This document shows, in pieces, positions 1 to 11,800 of a stretch of DNA of 64,000 nt. Each line of letters begins with the position of its first letter. The first letter of the stretch is position 1. Source of the stretch: Closterium sp. Naga37s-1 (taxonomy: Eukaryota; Streptophyta; Zygnematophyceae; Desmidiales; Closteriaceae); the NCBI GenBank assembly GCA_947471745.1, contig CANJKZ010000396.1, positions 627,501 through 691,500 on the forward strand, read 5' to 3'. The notes below the pieces were generated by a model. The model made no database searches, was not told where the DNA came from, and saw nothing but the letters and a program-made list of their open reading frames with translations. The translations under genes and the position numbers were made by a program.

Positions 1-860
1 GGCTGTGGATGATGCCCTGTTCACGGAGCAAGACATTCAACAGAGCATGGAGAAGATTGAGGTGAGTGCGAGCGGTTGAGGGAGTGAGTGAGTGGGTGAG
101 TAAGGGAGAAAGTGAAAGGGGGGGAAAATCAGCAAGGTGGCTGTGGATGATGCCCTGTTCACGGAGCAAGATATCCAGCAGAGCATGGAGAAGATTGAGG
201 TGAGTGCGAGCGGTTGAGGGAGTGAGTGAGTGGGTGAGTAAGGGAGAAAGTGAAAGGGGGGGAAGTCAGCAAGGTGGCTGTGGATGATGCCCTGTTCACG
301 GAGCAAGATATCCAGCAGAGCATGGAGAAGATTGAGGTGAGTGCGAGTGAGGGAGTGAGTGAGGGAGTGAGTGAGTGAGGGAGTGAGTGGGTGAGTGAGG
401 GAGTGAGTGGGTGAGTGAGTCAACAAATGAGTGAACGAGTGAGTGAAGTAGGGAGTCAGCAAGGCGGCTGTGGGTGATGCGCTGTTCACGGAGGAAGATG
501 TCTAGCAGAGCATGGAGACGACTTTTGAGGCGCCTCAAAAGGCTTCTGAGAATTCTAAAAAAACTGAGGCGCCTCAAAAGGCTTTTGAGAATTCTAAAAA
601 AACTGAGGCGCCTCAAAAGGCTTTTGAGAATTCTAAAAAAACTGAGGCGCCTCAAAAGGCGGCTGTGGGTGATGCACTGTTCACGGAGGAAGATGTCCAG
701 CAGAGCATGGAGAAGATCGAGGCGAGGGGGAGTGAGGGAGAGTGAGTGAGGGAGTGAATGAGGGAGTGAGTGAGGGAGCGTACGAGGTGAGAAAGGTGGC
801 TGTGGATGATGCGCTGTTTACGCAAGAAGATGTCCAGGAGCATGGAGAAGATCGAGGTGA
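1..860 (+). repeat. Six tandem copies of a CPSF73 exon 3' end plus donor
   Basis: Copies of an exon segment encoding [20 protein letters not shown] lie at about 1-61, 137-199, 274-336, 464-524, 660-720 and 796-858. Copies 1-3 are intact and followed by GTGAGTG donors. Copy 4 contains an in-frame TAG. Copy 5 has GC in place of the GT donor. Copy 6 carries a small deletion that breaks the frame. Purine-rich GTGAGTGAGGGA repeats fill the spaces between copies. Confidence 0.85.
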
Positions 861-3800
861 GGGGGAGTGAGGGAGAGTGAGTGAGGGAGTGAGTGAGGGA
901 GTGAGTGAAGGGGGAGTCAGCAAGGTGGCTGTGGAAGATGCTCTGGCATGCTGAATGGCATCAAGTTCTGGTGCTACACAGCGGCAGCTATGTTAAAGAG
1001 GTGACTTTTGAGTCGACTGAAAAGTAACTTCTGGTGCTACACGGCAGCAGCTATGTTAAAGAGGTGACTTTTGAGTCGACTGAAAAGTAACTTCTGGTGC
1101 TACACGGCAGCAGCTATGTTAAAGAGGTGACTTTTGAGTCGACTGAAAAGTAACTTCTGGTGCTACACGGCAGCAGCTATGTGCCACATGCTTTCTCTCA
1201 CTCCCCCCTTTGTCGCGCCCAAAAATCGACTTATCACCGGCAGCTATACAGCGGCACAGCGGCAGCTATGTGCGGCAGCTATGTGCGGCAGCTTTGTGCC
1301 ACATGCTTTCTCTCACTCCCCCATTCATACCCCACCCCACCAGGTGATCGATTTCCACCAGATTCACGAGGTGAACGGCTTCAAGCTCTGGTGCTACACG
1401 GTGGGGCACGTGCTGGGAGCTCCTTTCATTGGTCTTCCATTCAGTGCTAACCCCTCCGTCCTTGGCCTTTCCTTACCCTCATGTCAGGTGATAGATTTCC
1501 ACCAGATTCACGAGGTGAATGGTATCAAGTTCTGGTGCTACACGACAGGCAGGGCACGTGCTGGGATCGGCCATGCTGCTCCTTTTTCCATTCCACATGC
1601 TTTGTCTTTTTTCCCTCCCTTGCTGCTCCTTTATTCCTCCCAGGTCATCGACTTTCACCAGATTCACGAGGTGAATGGTATCAAGTTCTGATGCTACACG
1701 GCGGGGCACGTGATGGGAGCAACGTGGCTTGAGTGCTAACCCCCGTCTTCCTCCGTCTTTATGTTCCTCGCTCCCAGGTCATTGATTTCCACCAGATTCA
1801 CGAGGTGAACGGTATCAAGTTCTGGTGCTACACGGCGGGGCACGTGCTGGGAGCAGCCATGTTCGCGGTGGATATAGCGGGAATCAGGGTGCTCTATACG
1901 GGGGATTACTCGCGCGAGGAGGACCGCCACTTGAGAGCAGCCGAAGTGCCGCCCTTCTCTCCGGACCTCTGCGTCATTGAGTCAACGTTTGGTGTACAGG
2001 TGCGTCTTGGTGGGTTTTGACTTCCTATACTGCTACTTGAGACAGCTAGGGTCAGCAGGGGAAGGAGGAGGACCGCCACTTGAGAGCAGCCGAAGTGCCG
2101 CCCTTCTCTCCTGACCTCTGCGTGATCGAGTCAACGTTCGGCGTGCAGGTAAGATTTGGTGATGGTTCCTTCTCAGAGGGTGCTCTATACGGGGGATTAC
2201 TCGCGCGAGGAGGACCGCCACTTGCGGGCAGCCGAAGTGCCGCCCTTCTCGCCGGACCTCTGCGTCATCGAGTCAACCTTCGGCGTGCAGGTGAGATCAG
2301 GCTGTTCTTACACGGCTCATGCAGAAAGGCGGAGGACCGGCACTTGCGGGCAACCGAGCCGAAGTGCCGCCGTTCGGTGATCTCCCAACTTCTTCATCAT
2401 TGAGTCCACCTTCGGCATGCAGGTGAGATCAGGTTCTCAAGGCACGTTGGTCATACGTCCAGTGTTGATACGAAGAGGAGGACGAGGAGGACCGCCACTT
2501 GCGGGCGGCAGAAGTGCCGCCCTTCTCTCTGGACCTCTGCATCATTGAGTCCACCTTTAGCGTGCAGGTGAGATCAGGATGCTCTTACGTGGCTCGTGCA
2601 GAAAGGAGGAGGACCGGCACTTGAGAGCAGTGGAAGTGCCGCCCTTCTCTCTGGACCTCTGCATCATTGAGTCCACCTTTAGCGTGCAGGTGAGATCAGG
2701 ATGCTCTTACGTGGCTCGTGCAGAAAGGAGGAGGACCGGCACTTGAGAGCAGTGGAAGTGCCGCCCTTCTCTCTGGACCTCTGCATCATTGAGTCCACCT
2801 TTAGCGTGCAGGTGAGATCAGGATGCTCTTACGTGGCTCGTGCAGAAAGGAGGAGGACCGGCACTTGAGAGCAGCGGAAGTGCCGCCCTTCTCTCTGGAC
2901 CTCTGCATCATTGAGTCCACCTTTGGTGTGCAGATGAGTCTTGGTGGCTCTTTCTTTGTATGCAGGTGAGATCGGGGAAGTGAGAGAGCACCGTTTTCTC
3001 GATTGTGTCGTCGGCACGGTGCTGAACGGAAGGAGGGTGCTCATCATCCCAGCGTTCGTCCTGGGCTGGGCAGTGAATCTCCCTAGCTCGCCCCTGGCTG
3101 GGCTGGGCCGAGCATAGAAGCTACTGCTCCTGTGCACTGGGCACTGAATCTCCCGAGCACAGGAGCTGCTGCTCTTTCTGAACGACCACTCCCCTCCTTG
3201 TTTCACTACCACCGTCCCTCCCACCCACCCACCTCCTCTCCCTCCACCTCACTTCACTCAACCACAGAATCACGAGCCACGGGAGGTGAGAGAACGCCGC
3301 TTTCTAGACTTTGTCGTGGGAACGGTGCTGAACGGAGGGAGGGTGCTCATCCCAGCATTCGCCCTGGGCCGGGCGCACAGAAGCTGCTGCTGATTCTCTA
3401 CCCCTCGCCCGCTCTTCTCTCTCCCGGTCGCAGATCCACGAGCCACGGGAAGTGAGAGAACGCCGCTTCCTCGACTTTGAGTTGACTTTCGAGTTGAATT
3501 TTGAGTCGACTCAAAAGTGAGAGAACGTCGCTTCCTCACCTTCGTTGTCAGAACAGTGCTGAACGGAGGGAGGGTGCTCATTCCCGCGTTCGCCCTCGGC
3601 CGGGCCCAGGAGCTGCTGCTGATTCTGGACGAGCCGAGCACTCACCTCCTTGTTTCACCGGCTCTCTTCCCCTCTTTCTCTCCTTCTCTCTTTCTCCTCA
3701 CCCAACCACAGATTCACGAGCCACGGGAAGTGAGGGAGCGCCGGTTTCTCGACTTTGTGGTGGGAACGGTGCTGAACGGAGGGAGGGTGCTGATTCCGGC

Positions 3801-6800
3801 GTTCGCTTTGGGGCGAGCACAGGAGCTGCTGCTGATTCTCTACTCTTAACCTGCTTTTTCTCTCCCTCTCTCCTCCTCCATCCTCACAGATTCACGAGCC
3901 ACGGGAAGTGAGGGAGCGTCGATTTCTCGACTTTGTGGTGGGAACGGTGTTGAACGGAGGGAGGGTGCTCATCCCGGCGTTCGCCCTGGGGCGAGCGCAG
4001 GAGCTGCTGCTCATTCTGGACGAGCACTGGAGGGGCCATCCGGAGGTGCAGCACGTGCCGCTGCTCTATGCGTCGCCCCTCGCAAGGAAAACTATGGTCG
4101 TGTATCGGTGAGTGGGAGTGGTTCACAGGGGTTAGAGCGGTGGTGAGCGGTGCAGTGCGGTGCTGTGCTGTAGTGGTGGCTGGAGCTGCTGCTGATTCTG
4201 GACGAGCACTGGAGGGGCCACCCCGAGGTGCAGCACGTGCCGTTGCTCTATGCCTGTCCGCTTGCAAGGAAAACCATGGTGGTGTATCGGTGAGTGACAC
4301 ACATCGTGGTGGTGAGGGGTGCAGAGCGGTCTTGTGCTGCGTCCCAAGGTGCAGCACGTGCCACTGCTCTATGCCTCCCCTCTCGCCCGCAAGACTATGG
4401 TGGTGTACCGGTGAGTGAGGGAGAAAGTGATAGGAGTGAGTGAGTGAGGGAGAAAGTGATCGGAGTGAGTGAGTGAGGGAGAAAGTGATCGGAGTGAGTG
4501 AGTGAGGGAGAAAGTGATAGGAGTGAGTGAGTGAGGGAGAAAGTGATAGGAGTGAGTGAGTGAGGGAGAAAGTGATAGGAGTGAGTGAGTGAGGGAGAAA
4601 GTGATAGGAGTGAGTGAGTGAGGGAGAAAGTGATAGGAGTGAGTGAGTGAGGGAGAAAGTGATAGGAGTGAGCGAGTGAGGGAGAAAGTGATAGGAGTGA
4701 GTGAGTGAGGGAGAAAGTGATAGGAGTGAGTGAGTGAGGGAGAAAGTGATAGGAGTGAGTGAGTGAGGGAGAAAGTGATAGGAGTGATCGCATTCAACAA
4801 CCGCTTTTGAATGCTCTGCAATGCTGAAGTGTGATAAGCAACCGCATCTGCATACCCAATTGCCAAATGAAAATTCCTATTGTTCCTCCAGAAAACACTT
4901 CTGCGTGCCTCCTCTTTTTTCCAGTTTATCGAGCCTCAGAGTCTCGATTAACTCTGAATTTTCAACTCTGAGTTGCATCCAACTCAGATGGTCCCCGTTT
5001 TCCCACTCTCTTTCCCTTTGTTCTCTCGTCCCAGCACTTACCTAAGCGCCATGAACGACCGCATTCGCGAGCAAGCGGAAGTCTCCAACCCGTTTGACTT
5101 CCGGTTCATCAAGTCGCTGAGGAGCATTGCTGAATTCGAGGACACGGGGCCGGCTGTGGTGATGGCTAGCCCGGGTGGGCTGCAGAGCGGTCTATCCCGT
5201 CAGCTATTCGACATGTGGTGCCAGGATGCCAGGTGATAGATTGCAGGGTAAGGGGAAGAAGGGAAATTGTGTTGAAGGTGCTGTGGAGCATTGCTGAATT
5301 CGAGGACACGGGCCCGGCTGTGGTCATGGCTAGTCCGGGCGGGCTGCAGAGCGGGCTGTCACGCCAGCTGTTTGACATGTGGTGCCAGGATGCGAGGTGA
5401 GGCGAGGAAAGGCAGGTGAGCAGACGTGGTGAAAATGCCTGTGTGAAACAGCCTCCTCAACCCGTCTGACCCCTGGTTCCACAACACCCACTTGACTTCT
5501 TTCCGCTTCATCGAGTCTCCTTGCAGCATTGCTGTGTCTGATTGAGTACTCTTGGCAAACCCAACGAGATGATCCAGCTGTGCCCACCCCACATCGTGCT
5601 AAAGGAGATGGGGATGAGCACGAGATGGCTTTTGAGGCGCCTAAAAAGGGAGGCGCACGAGATGGCACGCCTTTTAGCCCATCCCTTCCTTTACCCTGCC
5701 TCTTTTCCCCCCTTCATATCCCCTGAAACCTCCCAGCTTGATCCCAGGGTATGTGGTGGAGGGCACGCTAGCCAAGACCATTCTGAGTGAGCCCAACGAG
5801 GTGACCCTCCAATCCGGCGCCACCGTGCCTCATCTCCCTTCTCACTCTGTCGCGTCCCTCTCCCACCTTCTCCTCGCTCTTCCCCCCAGGAACACGTGTT
5901 TGATCCCAGGGTACGTGGTGGAGGGCACGCTAGCCAAGACCATTCTGAGCGAGCCCAACGAGGTGACCCTCCAGTCCGGTGCCACAGTCCCGCTCCGCAT
6001 GAAGGTCCACTACGTGTCCTTCGCAGCCCACGCCGACTACCCGCAGACCTCCCACTTTCTGGAGCAGATCCGTCCCCCCCACATCGTGCTGGTTCACGGG
6101 GAGGCGCACGAGATGGCACGGCTTAAAGCCAAGCTTGCGCTGCATTTCAAGGACTCGTTGGCCCCGCCGAGTATTCACACCCCGAAGAATTGCCAGGGCG
6201 TGGAGTTTTTTTTCAAGGGGGAGAAGATTGCGAAGGTGGTGGGGAGGATTGCGGAGAAGGGGGGGGTTATGGCTCCTGATGGGGAGGAGGATGGGGAGGG
6301 GGAGGGTGGTGATGCTGCTGCTGCCGGTACTGGTGCTGGTGATAGTGGTGGTGCTGCTGCTGCTCCGGCAATCAAAGCAGCAGAGGTTACGGGAGGGCTG
6401 GTAGCATCAAGCAACCCATCGAGCAAAGCAGGTGCCACCCAAGCAACTACGGGAGCAGGAGCAGCAGGGGGAGGAGCAACAGGGGGAGGTGCAATGGCGG
6501 GATGTGCAACAGAGGCAGCTGAACCAACAGGGGGAGCAGCAGCAGGGCGCACTATAAGTGGGCTGCTAGTGCGCAAGGGCTTTAACTACCAGCTACTAGA
6601 CCCTCAGGACCTCCCCTCCTACACCTCCCTTGGACTCGGCACCGTGGTTCAGAGGCAGTCCGTACCCTTTATAGGCCCGTTCGAACCCATTATAAGGCGC
6701 CTGGAGATGCTGTTTGACTCGGTCGTGCTTATAAAGGATGCGGGCGTGCCTGCAGTGCAGGTGCATGAGAAGGTGATTGTAGCGAGGGAGGGGGAAGACA

Positions 6801-7528
6801 GGGTGGTGCTGCAGTGGGCGTCCGAGCCTGTGGGAGATATGCTGGCAGATTCGATTGTGGCTCTGATGCTGCAGCTGGAATCCGGGCGGCAAACTGGCAA
6901 GGACCTGACGCTGCTGACGTCAGCAGGAGGAGGGAGAGGAGGAAGAGGAGTGAAAGTGGAAGGTGGGGGAAGGGAGGGAGGAGAGACTTTTGAGAATTCT
7001 CAAAAGTCACTCCCATATGGAAGGGAGGGAGGAGAGAAGGTGGTGAAGGGAGAGGAGCTGGATGAAAAGACAGGTGCTTTGGTTGTCGGAGAGAGCGATA
7101 AGAAGAGGAAAGAGAAGGGCGAGGAGGGCGGAGGAGGCAAGGAGGAAATTCAAGAGGAGGGGAAGGAGGAAGCTAAATCGAAGGCTATTGCGAAGGGAGA
7201 GGAGGGACAAGGAGATGGAGAGGGAGAGGGAGAGGGAGAGGGGGAGGAAGGAGGGAAGTGGAGGTGGCTTAGAGAGGACGAGATGAAGCACTTGGAGCGA
7301 GTGCTAGAGAGTATGTTTGGCGGAGTGAGGAGGGACGGCGAGGAGGGGTTGAGAGTGAGTGTGGATGGGGTGGAGGTGAGTGTGAGAGTGGGGGAGGAGG
7401 GAGGGGAGGTGGAGTGTGTGGAGGAGGGGCTGAAGAAGAGAGTGAGGGAGGCTGTGAACCGGTTTCTAGCAGCTGTTCGCCCTATCCCTCCGCCCGTTGG
7501 CTCTGCCGTAGGCTTGAAGAAAAGTTAG
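1..7528 (+). CDS. CPSF3: CPSF73 (CPSF3) pre-mRNA 3'-end-processing endonuclease, 3' part of gene
   Basis: This is the metallo-beta-lactamase/beta-CASP nuclease that cleaves pre-mRNA before polyadenylation in the nuclear CPSF complex. The gene begins upstream of the window. Phase-compatible exons seen are 1-61 (partial), 1778-1999, 3890-4107, 5035-5232 and 5890-7528 (TAG). Family motifs visible are [10 protein letters not shown] (metal-ligand His), [13 protein letters not shown] (metal-ligand Asp), IEST (beta-CASP Glu), [40 protein letters not shown] and [14 protein letters not shown] (late His ligands), followed by the CPSF73 C-terminal domain. The N-terminal HxHxDH motif lies outside the window. 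The last exon has unusual Gly/Ala-rich (about 6260-6550) and Glu/Gly/Lys-rich (about 6910-7260) insertions. Every intron carries partial copies of the neighbouring exons. The identification is firm; the choice among exon-A copies (1-61, 137-199, 274-336) is not resolvable here. Confidence 0.9.
523..657. repeat. Palindrome cluster with 39-bp tandem unit
   Basis: A perfect 18-bp palindrome TTTTGAGGCGCCTCAAAA (523-540) is followed by three 39-bp units (541-657). Each unit combines an imperfect TTTTGAGAATTCTAAAA with another GAGGCGCCTC palindrome. The cluster separates two copies of the duplicated CPSF73 exon. Confidence 0.85.
950..1777 (+). repeat. Partial 5' copies of CPSF73 exon 1778-1999
   Basis: Three 63-bp units (about 960-1150) each contain a fragment of the exon (TTCTGGTGCTACAC) and an imperfect TTTTGAGTCGACTGAAAA palindrome. 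Larger truncated copies that keep the acceptor and code for [12 protein letters not shown] follow at about 1345, 1488 and 1645. All lie upstream of the intact exon and stop inside the exon sequence. Confidence 0.85.
2060..2945 (+). repeat. Partial 3' copies of CPSF73 exon 1778-1999 plus donor
   Basis: Repeated segments start near GAGGACCGCCACTTG and run through the exon end into the donor (GTGCAG/GTGAGATC). Early copies (about 2067, 2210) are close to the exon. Later ones (about 2480-2940) form a roughly 122-bp tandem array that has diverged together, for example ESTFGV has become ESTFSV. All lie downstream of the intact exon. Confidence 0.85.
2965..3850 (+). repeat. Partial 5' copies of CPSF73 exon 3890-4107
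   Basis: At least five truncated copies of the exon start ([20 protein letters not shown], then [20 protein letters not shown]) occur at about 2970, 3270, 3430, 3515 and 3710. Most are preceded by a pyrimidine tract and CAG acceptor. A perfect TTTTGAGTCGACTCAAAA palindrome (3499-3516) separates two of them. Confidence 0.85.
4180..4410 (+). repeat. Partial 3' copies of CPSF73 exon 3890-4107 plus donor
   Basis: Two downstream copies of the exon end ([12 protein letters not shown] to TMVVYR, then donor GTGAGTG) lie at about 4186-4290 and 4346-4410. The second is shorter and leads directly into the 29-bp minisatellite that starts at its donor. Confidence 0.85.
4408..4790 (+). repeat. 29-bp intronic minisatellite starting at a splice donor
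   Basis: About 13 nearly identical 29-bp units built from GTGAGTGAG, GGGAGAAAGTGA and TAGGA or TCGGA begin immediately at the donor of a duplicated CPSF73 exon end. Confidence 0.9.
5233..5889 (+). repeat. Partial copies of CPSF73 exons 5035-5232 and 5890-7528
   Basis: Positions 5284-5398 repeat the 3' part of the preceding exon ([20 protein letters not shown] onward, with donor). Positions 5560-5660 and 5745-5890 hold fragments of the next exon (PPHIVL, HEMA, then [20 protein letters not shown]). An imperfect GAGGCGCC palindrome sits at 5630-5647. Confidence 0.8.
6985..7008. repeat. 24-bp perfect palindrome inside a CPSF73 coding exon
   Basis: GACTTTTGAGAATTC and its mirror form a perfect 24-bp palindrome. 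It is flanked by two direct copies of a segment reading AAGGGAGGGAGGAGAGA (about 6969-6985 and 7020-7036). The reading frame stays open across it, adding the peptide TFENSQKS. Confidence 0.9.
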
Positions 7529-7529
7529 C

Positions 7530-7800
7530 CAGCCAGGAATGCTGTACCCCTGGTTTGAGGAAGAGGGAAAGTAAGGGAGGCTGTGAACCGGTTTCTAGCA
7601 GCTGTTCGCCTATCCCTCCGCCCGTGGCTCTGCCGTAGGCTTGAGAAACAGTTAGCCAGTCAGGAATGCTGTGCTCCTGGTTTGAGGAAGAGAGGAAGGG
7701 AGGTTGTGAACCGGTTTTGAGCAGCCGTCCGCCCTAGCCCTCCGCCTGTTGGCCCTGCCGTAGGGTTGAGGAAAGGTTAGGCTGGCCTGGCTGGCACTAA
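7530..7800 (+). repeat. Decaying copies of the CPSF73 3' coding end
   Basis: Two further copies of the last ~110 bp of the coding exon and stop region lie downstream of the stop (about 7578-7672 and 7699-7790). They contain GAGGCTGTGAACCGGTTT and GGCTCTGCCGTAGG-like segments, and divergence increases with distance. 7800-8056 holds nothing recognisable apart from an A run near 7898. Confidence 0.8.
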
Positions 7801-8056
7801 TGTTTCCTTGGTTGGAGTAGTGGGATGAGGTGTGTGGAGGGGGAGAGGGAGAGACTCGGGGAAGTTGTTAACTCTGTACAATTTTATCAATGGTTTAAAA
7901 AAAAATGGAACGATGATCTCCAACAGTGCAGATGATTGCCTGCAATGCTAGCCTCGGTATTGGGTACTGAGCATGAGGCCATGAAACAGGAATAGTTGAT
8001 GTTGTGTAAAAGACCATGTTTACTTCACCAGCACTACTCTGCATCTCAGAAAGCGT

Positions 8057-8128
8057 GGTCCCATGATCTAGCGGTTATGATGTCAGACTCTGAATCTGAA
8101 TGCCCGAGTTCAATTCTCGGTGGGACCT
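8057..8128 (+). tRNA. trnQ-CUG: tRNA-Gln (anticodon CUG)
   Basis: A 72-nt cloverleaf can be folded by eye. The acceptor pairs GGTCCCA with TGGGACC, and T is the discriminator. The D arm contains AGCGGTTA. The anticodon stem TCAGA/TCTGA encloses the loop CTCTGAA (anticodon CTG). The T arm CCGAG-TTCAATT-CTCGG is perfect. There is no intron. It resembles plant nuclear tRNA-Gln. Confidence 0.93.
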
Positions 8129-8449
8129 TGTTGAAAATTTGTTATTCTGCCCCTTATTGCGGTGGGTGGGTGTGTGTTCACACTGCACTTTTGCATCCAC
8201 CCTCTTCATAAACAAACTGCCCTTCACTAGCCCATATTCTGCTCACCAGTCTATGAATACGTGACTGGCAGATGGCACTCTTTTTTTGTGTGGGTCTAAT
8301 GCTCCAACATGTTAACCGCAATCCACGAGGAGGAACCATCCTAAGTTGTCACAACCACAAAATTGTCACAGGTCACTGGTCTCCCAGCCCAGCACTGCCT
8401 GCTACGCTGCCTGCTACACTGCCTGCTACGCTGCCATCACAGCATCTAC

Positions 8450-8800
8450 AGCCAGCAAGAAGTTTTCATCCACCTCCCCATGCCCGTGCATGCGCTAAAT
8501 GATTAGACCTACTATTCCCCCAGCATTGCCTGCCAAGTAGCCATCACCCCATCTACAGCCAGCAGGAAGTTCTCATCCACCTCCCCATGCCAGCCCATAC
8601 ACCCATTATTCAAAGTGCCATGTCCAGCTACGGTTTGCGCCCAGTGACTTGCCTCACTCCTCTCCCAGGACCTCTTTCCATGCTGCGGCCACCGCATCTA
8701 CAGCCTGCAGAAAAATCTCATCCACCTTCCCATGCGCATCCATGGCATGCGCATCCATGGCATGTGCAAAGTCTACCACGCTCAGAGAAGGGAGGCGGCT
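8450..8800 (-). repeat. Decayed copies of the IPK2 last exon, beyond the stop
   Basis: On the minus strand, fragments resembling the last exon recur downstream of the IPK2 stop: VVDFAHAMDAHGKVDE-like near 8700-8800, and HGEVDENFLLAVDGVMA-like near 8525-8610. The second also matches near 8450. They are increasingly altered copies of the exon's 3' part. Confidence 0.75.
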
Positions 8801-8844
8801 GTGCCCACCCATGCGCCCATCCATGCACCTAATGACTTGACCCG

Positions 8845-11800
8845 CTACTCTCCAAGCACTCCTTTCCACGCTGCCATCACCCCATCTATAGCTTGCAAAA
8901 AGTTCTCATCTACCTTGCCTTGCGCATCGATGGCATGTGCAAAGTCCACCAGCCTCAGAGAGGGAGGGTGGGCAGCACCCCTTCCCGCCTCCTTCCCTTC
9001 TTCCTTTGCCTCTGCCCCCTCGTGTTCAGCAGTATTGGCCTCGTAAATCAACAGGATAGAGGCTGAGAAGAAGTGGAAGGAGGTTTGCTGGGCGAACCTG
9101 TGAGGAAGCAATGGTGGGAATGAGTGGGAGGTGTGAGAGTGGGAGGGGGAGCATGGGTGCTGCTGTTGTTATCCTTGCAACTGAGGAGGATAGAAGAGGA
9201 GAACCCATAGAAGGAGGCAAAAAAGTTCGTCAAGCGGAGGTTGCTGGACAAAAAGGTCCAGTACAAAAAGGCTCACCAGTCCCTCAGTGTCTGCAGCTGC
9301 GCCAACAGCCCTCCCTCTCCACTCAAAACGCCTCTCATTCTCTCCTTCGCCTCCGCACTGAGAGAACCAGCAGCAGCAGCAAGAGCAGTAGTAGCATTGC
9401 CAGCACCAGCAGCAGCAGCGGCAATAGCATCGACGGCAGGGGCGTCAGCGGTGGGAGTCAGGGAGAAGAAGAGGCGGAAGACAGCTGGCATCTGCTGATT
9501 GGTCAGGTTCTGGCACCACTTGCGGTCAGCCCTCCACATGGCGCCAGTGCTGCTGTCTTGTACCTGCATGCCCGCCACCCTGTAGCCCAGCGTTCCACTC
9601 GTGGTGGTGGCGTCTTTGACCCTGTCAACGCACAGGCAGGGGGAGAGAGGAACTGGATTAAGAATGTGAGACTTTTTTCCAGCCCTAAGCACCCCTCCAG
9701 ATGGCGCCAGTGCTGCTGTCGTGCACCTGCATGCCCGCTACTCTACAGCCCAGCGTGCCCGAGGTGGTGGTGGTTGCGTCTTTGGCCCTGTACGTGCATG
9801 CACACACACCGGGAGAAACAAAGGAAGGATAGATCGAAAAGAGCGCAAGACGGAAGAGGGGCGGGAGGACAGCTGGGTCAGATGACACAACCACATGGCG
9901 CCAGTGCTGCTGCCATGCCCCTGCATACCCGCTACTCTTGACTGGAACCTGGAGAACCTGAAGTGGCGGTGGCTTCTTTGACCCTGTCAACGCACGAGCC
10001 GGGAGGGTTTGAAAGGGCAGTGGGGTTGGTCTTAGACCGACAGCACCCTTCCACATGGCGCAAGTACTACTGTCGTGCGTGCATCTGCATGACCGCTACT
10101 CTTGACTGGAACCTGGAGAACCTGAAGTGGCGGTGGCTTCTTTGACCCTGTCAACGCACGAGCTGGGAGAAGCAAAGGAGGGGGGGACTGTAAAGGCAGG
10201 AGGGTTTCGCTTAGACTGAGAGCAGCAGCCCTCCATATGGCGTCAGTGCTGCTATCGTGCACCTGCATGCCCGCTAACCTCTAGCCCAGCGTTTCCCCAC
10301 GCTTCTGTTACCCTGCTGCAATCATACACCTCTTTGTCCACACCCTGCTGCGGTGGTGACGTCTTTGCCTTTGCGCGTGTGTACTTTTGAGTCGACTCAA
10401 TAGGCGACTTTTGAGTCGACTCAGAAGCGAGGGGGATTTGCCTTTGAGGGAGATTCACCAGCAGCTGCTATCATCCACCTCTTTGCCCACACCCTGCTGC
10501 GGTGGTGCCGTCTTTGCCTTTGTGTGTGTGTACATAGCTAGGGAATGGGGCAGGAAAAGGAAGGGAGAAAGCGGCTTTGAATAATGTGCTTGACTGGAAT
10601 TCGGAAGAGGTTTGAAAGAGGCTCATGAGCATTGTGTAAAAAGAGTACTTTTGAGACGTCTCGAAAGTACCATTTTTACACGTGAATTTGGAAGAGGCTT
10701 GAAAGAGGCTCACAAGCATTTGTCGATGTATTTCTGCGGAGCCCCTTCATACCATGTCTTGCGCCCCATCTGCTTCCCAGAGTGTGGAGGGGGGAGTGGG
10801 GAGGGGAGGTAGGAGGTAAGAGGAGGGAGGGGGGAATTGGGGAGGGGACGCACAGATTAAGACAGGGTAAGCTAGCTGGCACATGCTGCGGGTTAGAAGG
10901 CAACTTCTAAGGCGGCTCAAAAGTAAACTGGTTGGCACATGCCGTGCATGTACTTTTCAAGAGCCCATGCACATGCACCCTTAATACCATGTCTCGCACC
11001 CTGTCTGCTTGCAGGAAAGGTGGAACAGAATCACCTTGATAATTTGCACAGTACTCATGCATGACTCATTATCATGTGTTCGCACATGCCCCTCTCACCT
11101 TGATATCCATGATGCATGGCTTGGTGTAATTCCTTGTAAGGTCCTCCATTACAAGAAACTGTGATATATGAATGAGCAAGTAATACACCATCATACAGCC
11201 ATCGCATCGCAAATCCAGCACACACTATCATGCATGCACCCAGCCTTGAAAGCATGCACACACATATACCACACAGTTACACATTCACACATGCACACGC
11301 TTACACACATCCACACACGTGGGTGCATGCCAGCTCAACATATCCGAAAGCCCATGGTTGCACAAACAGTTGGTCACAATGTTGGGAGTTTTGAGGCACC
11401 ACAATGAGATATTGACGTTCAAAATGGATTGCCGTCAACGATGACGTCAATGTTGACGTATTGGAGATCGAGGAATGCAGGGTGAGTAGGGCAAGTGGGA
11501 ACGTGGAGGAGAGGTGAAGATGAAAGGAGGAGAGGCGAGGAGAGGAGGAGAGGGGGGGAGGGGGAGACGAGGAGAAAGGGAGAGGAGTGGAGGAAAGGAG
11601 GAGAGGAAGGGAGGAGGCGAGGAGGATAGAGAAGTGTAAAACGAATTGAGGAGGGAGGGAAGGGTGAGAGGAGTACAGAGGAGTTGAGAGGAGTCAAGGA
11701 AGAAACGTATCCAGAAAACGAATCAGGGATTGATGGATTGGAGAAAACTAAGAAATCAGACAACAAAGGTAGAACTTGACATGCTTGGTCCGTTGTGACA

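Noticed and set aside
37-940. Minus-strand THSLTHS-rich frames, and similar ones at 4369-4866
   Set aside because: They arise from the GTGAGTGAG intronic repeats read in reverse.
8272-9046. Plus-strand frames opposite IPK2
   Set aside because: The minus strand carries DFAH and SASILLIYE motifs with proper splice phases, so the plus frames are shadows.
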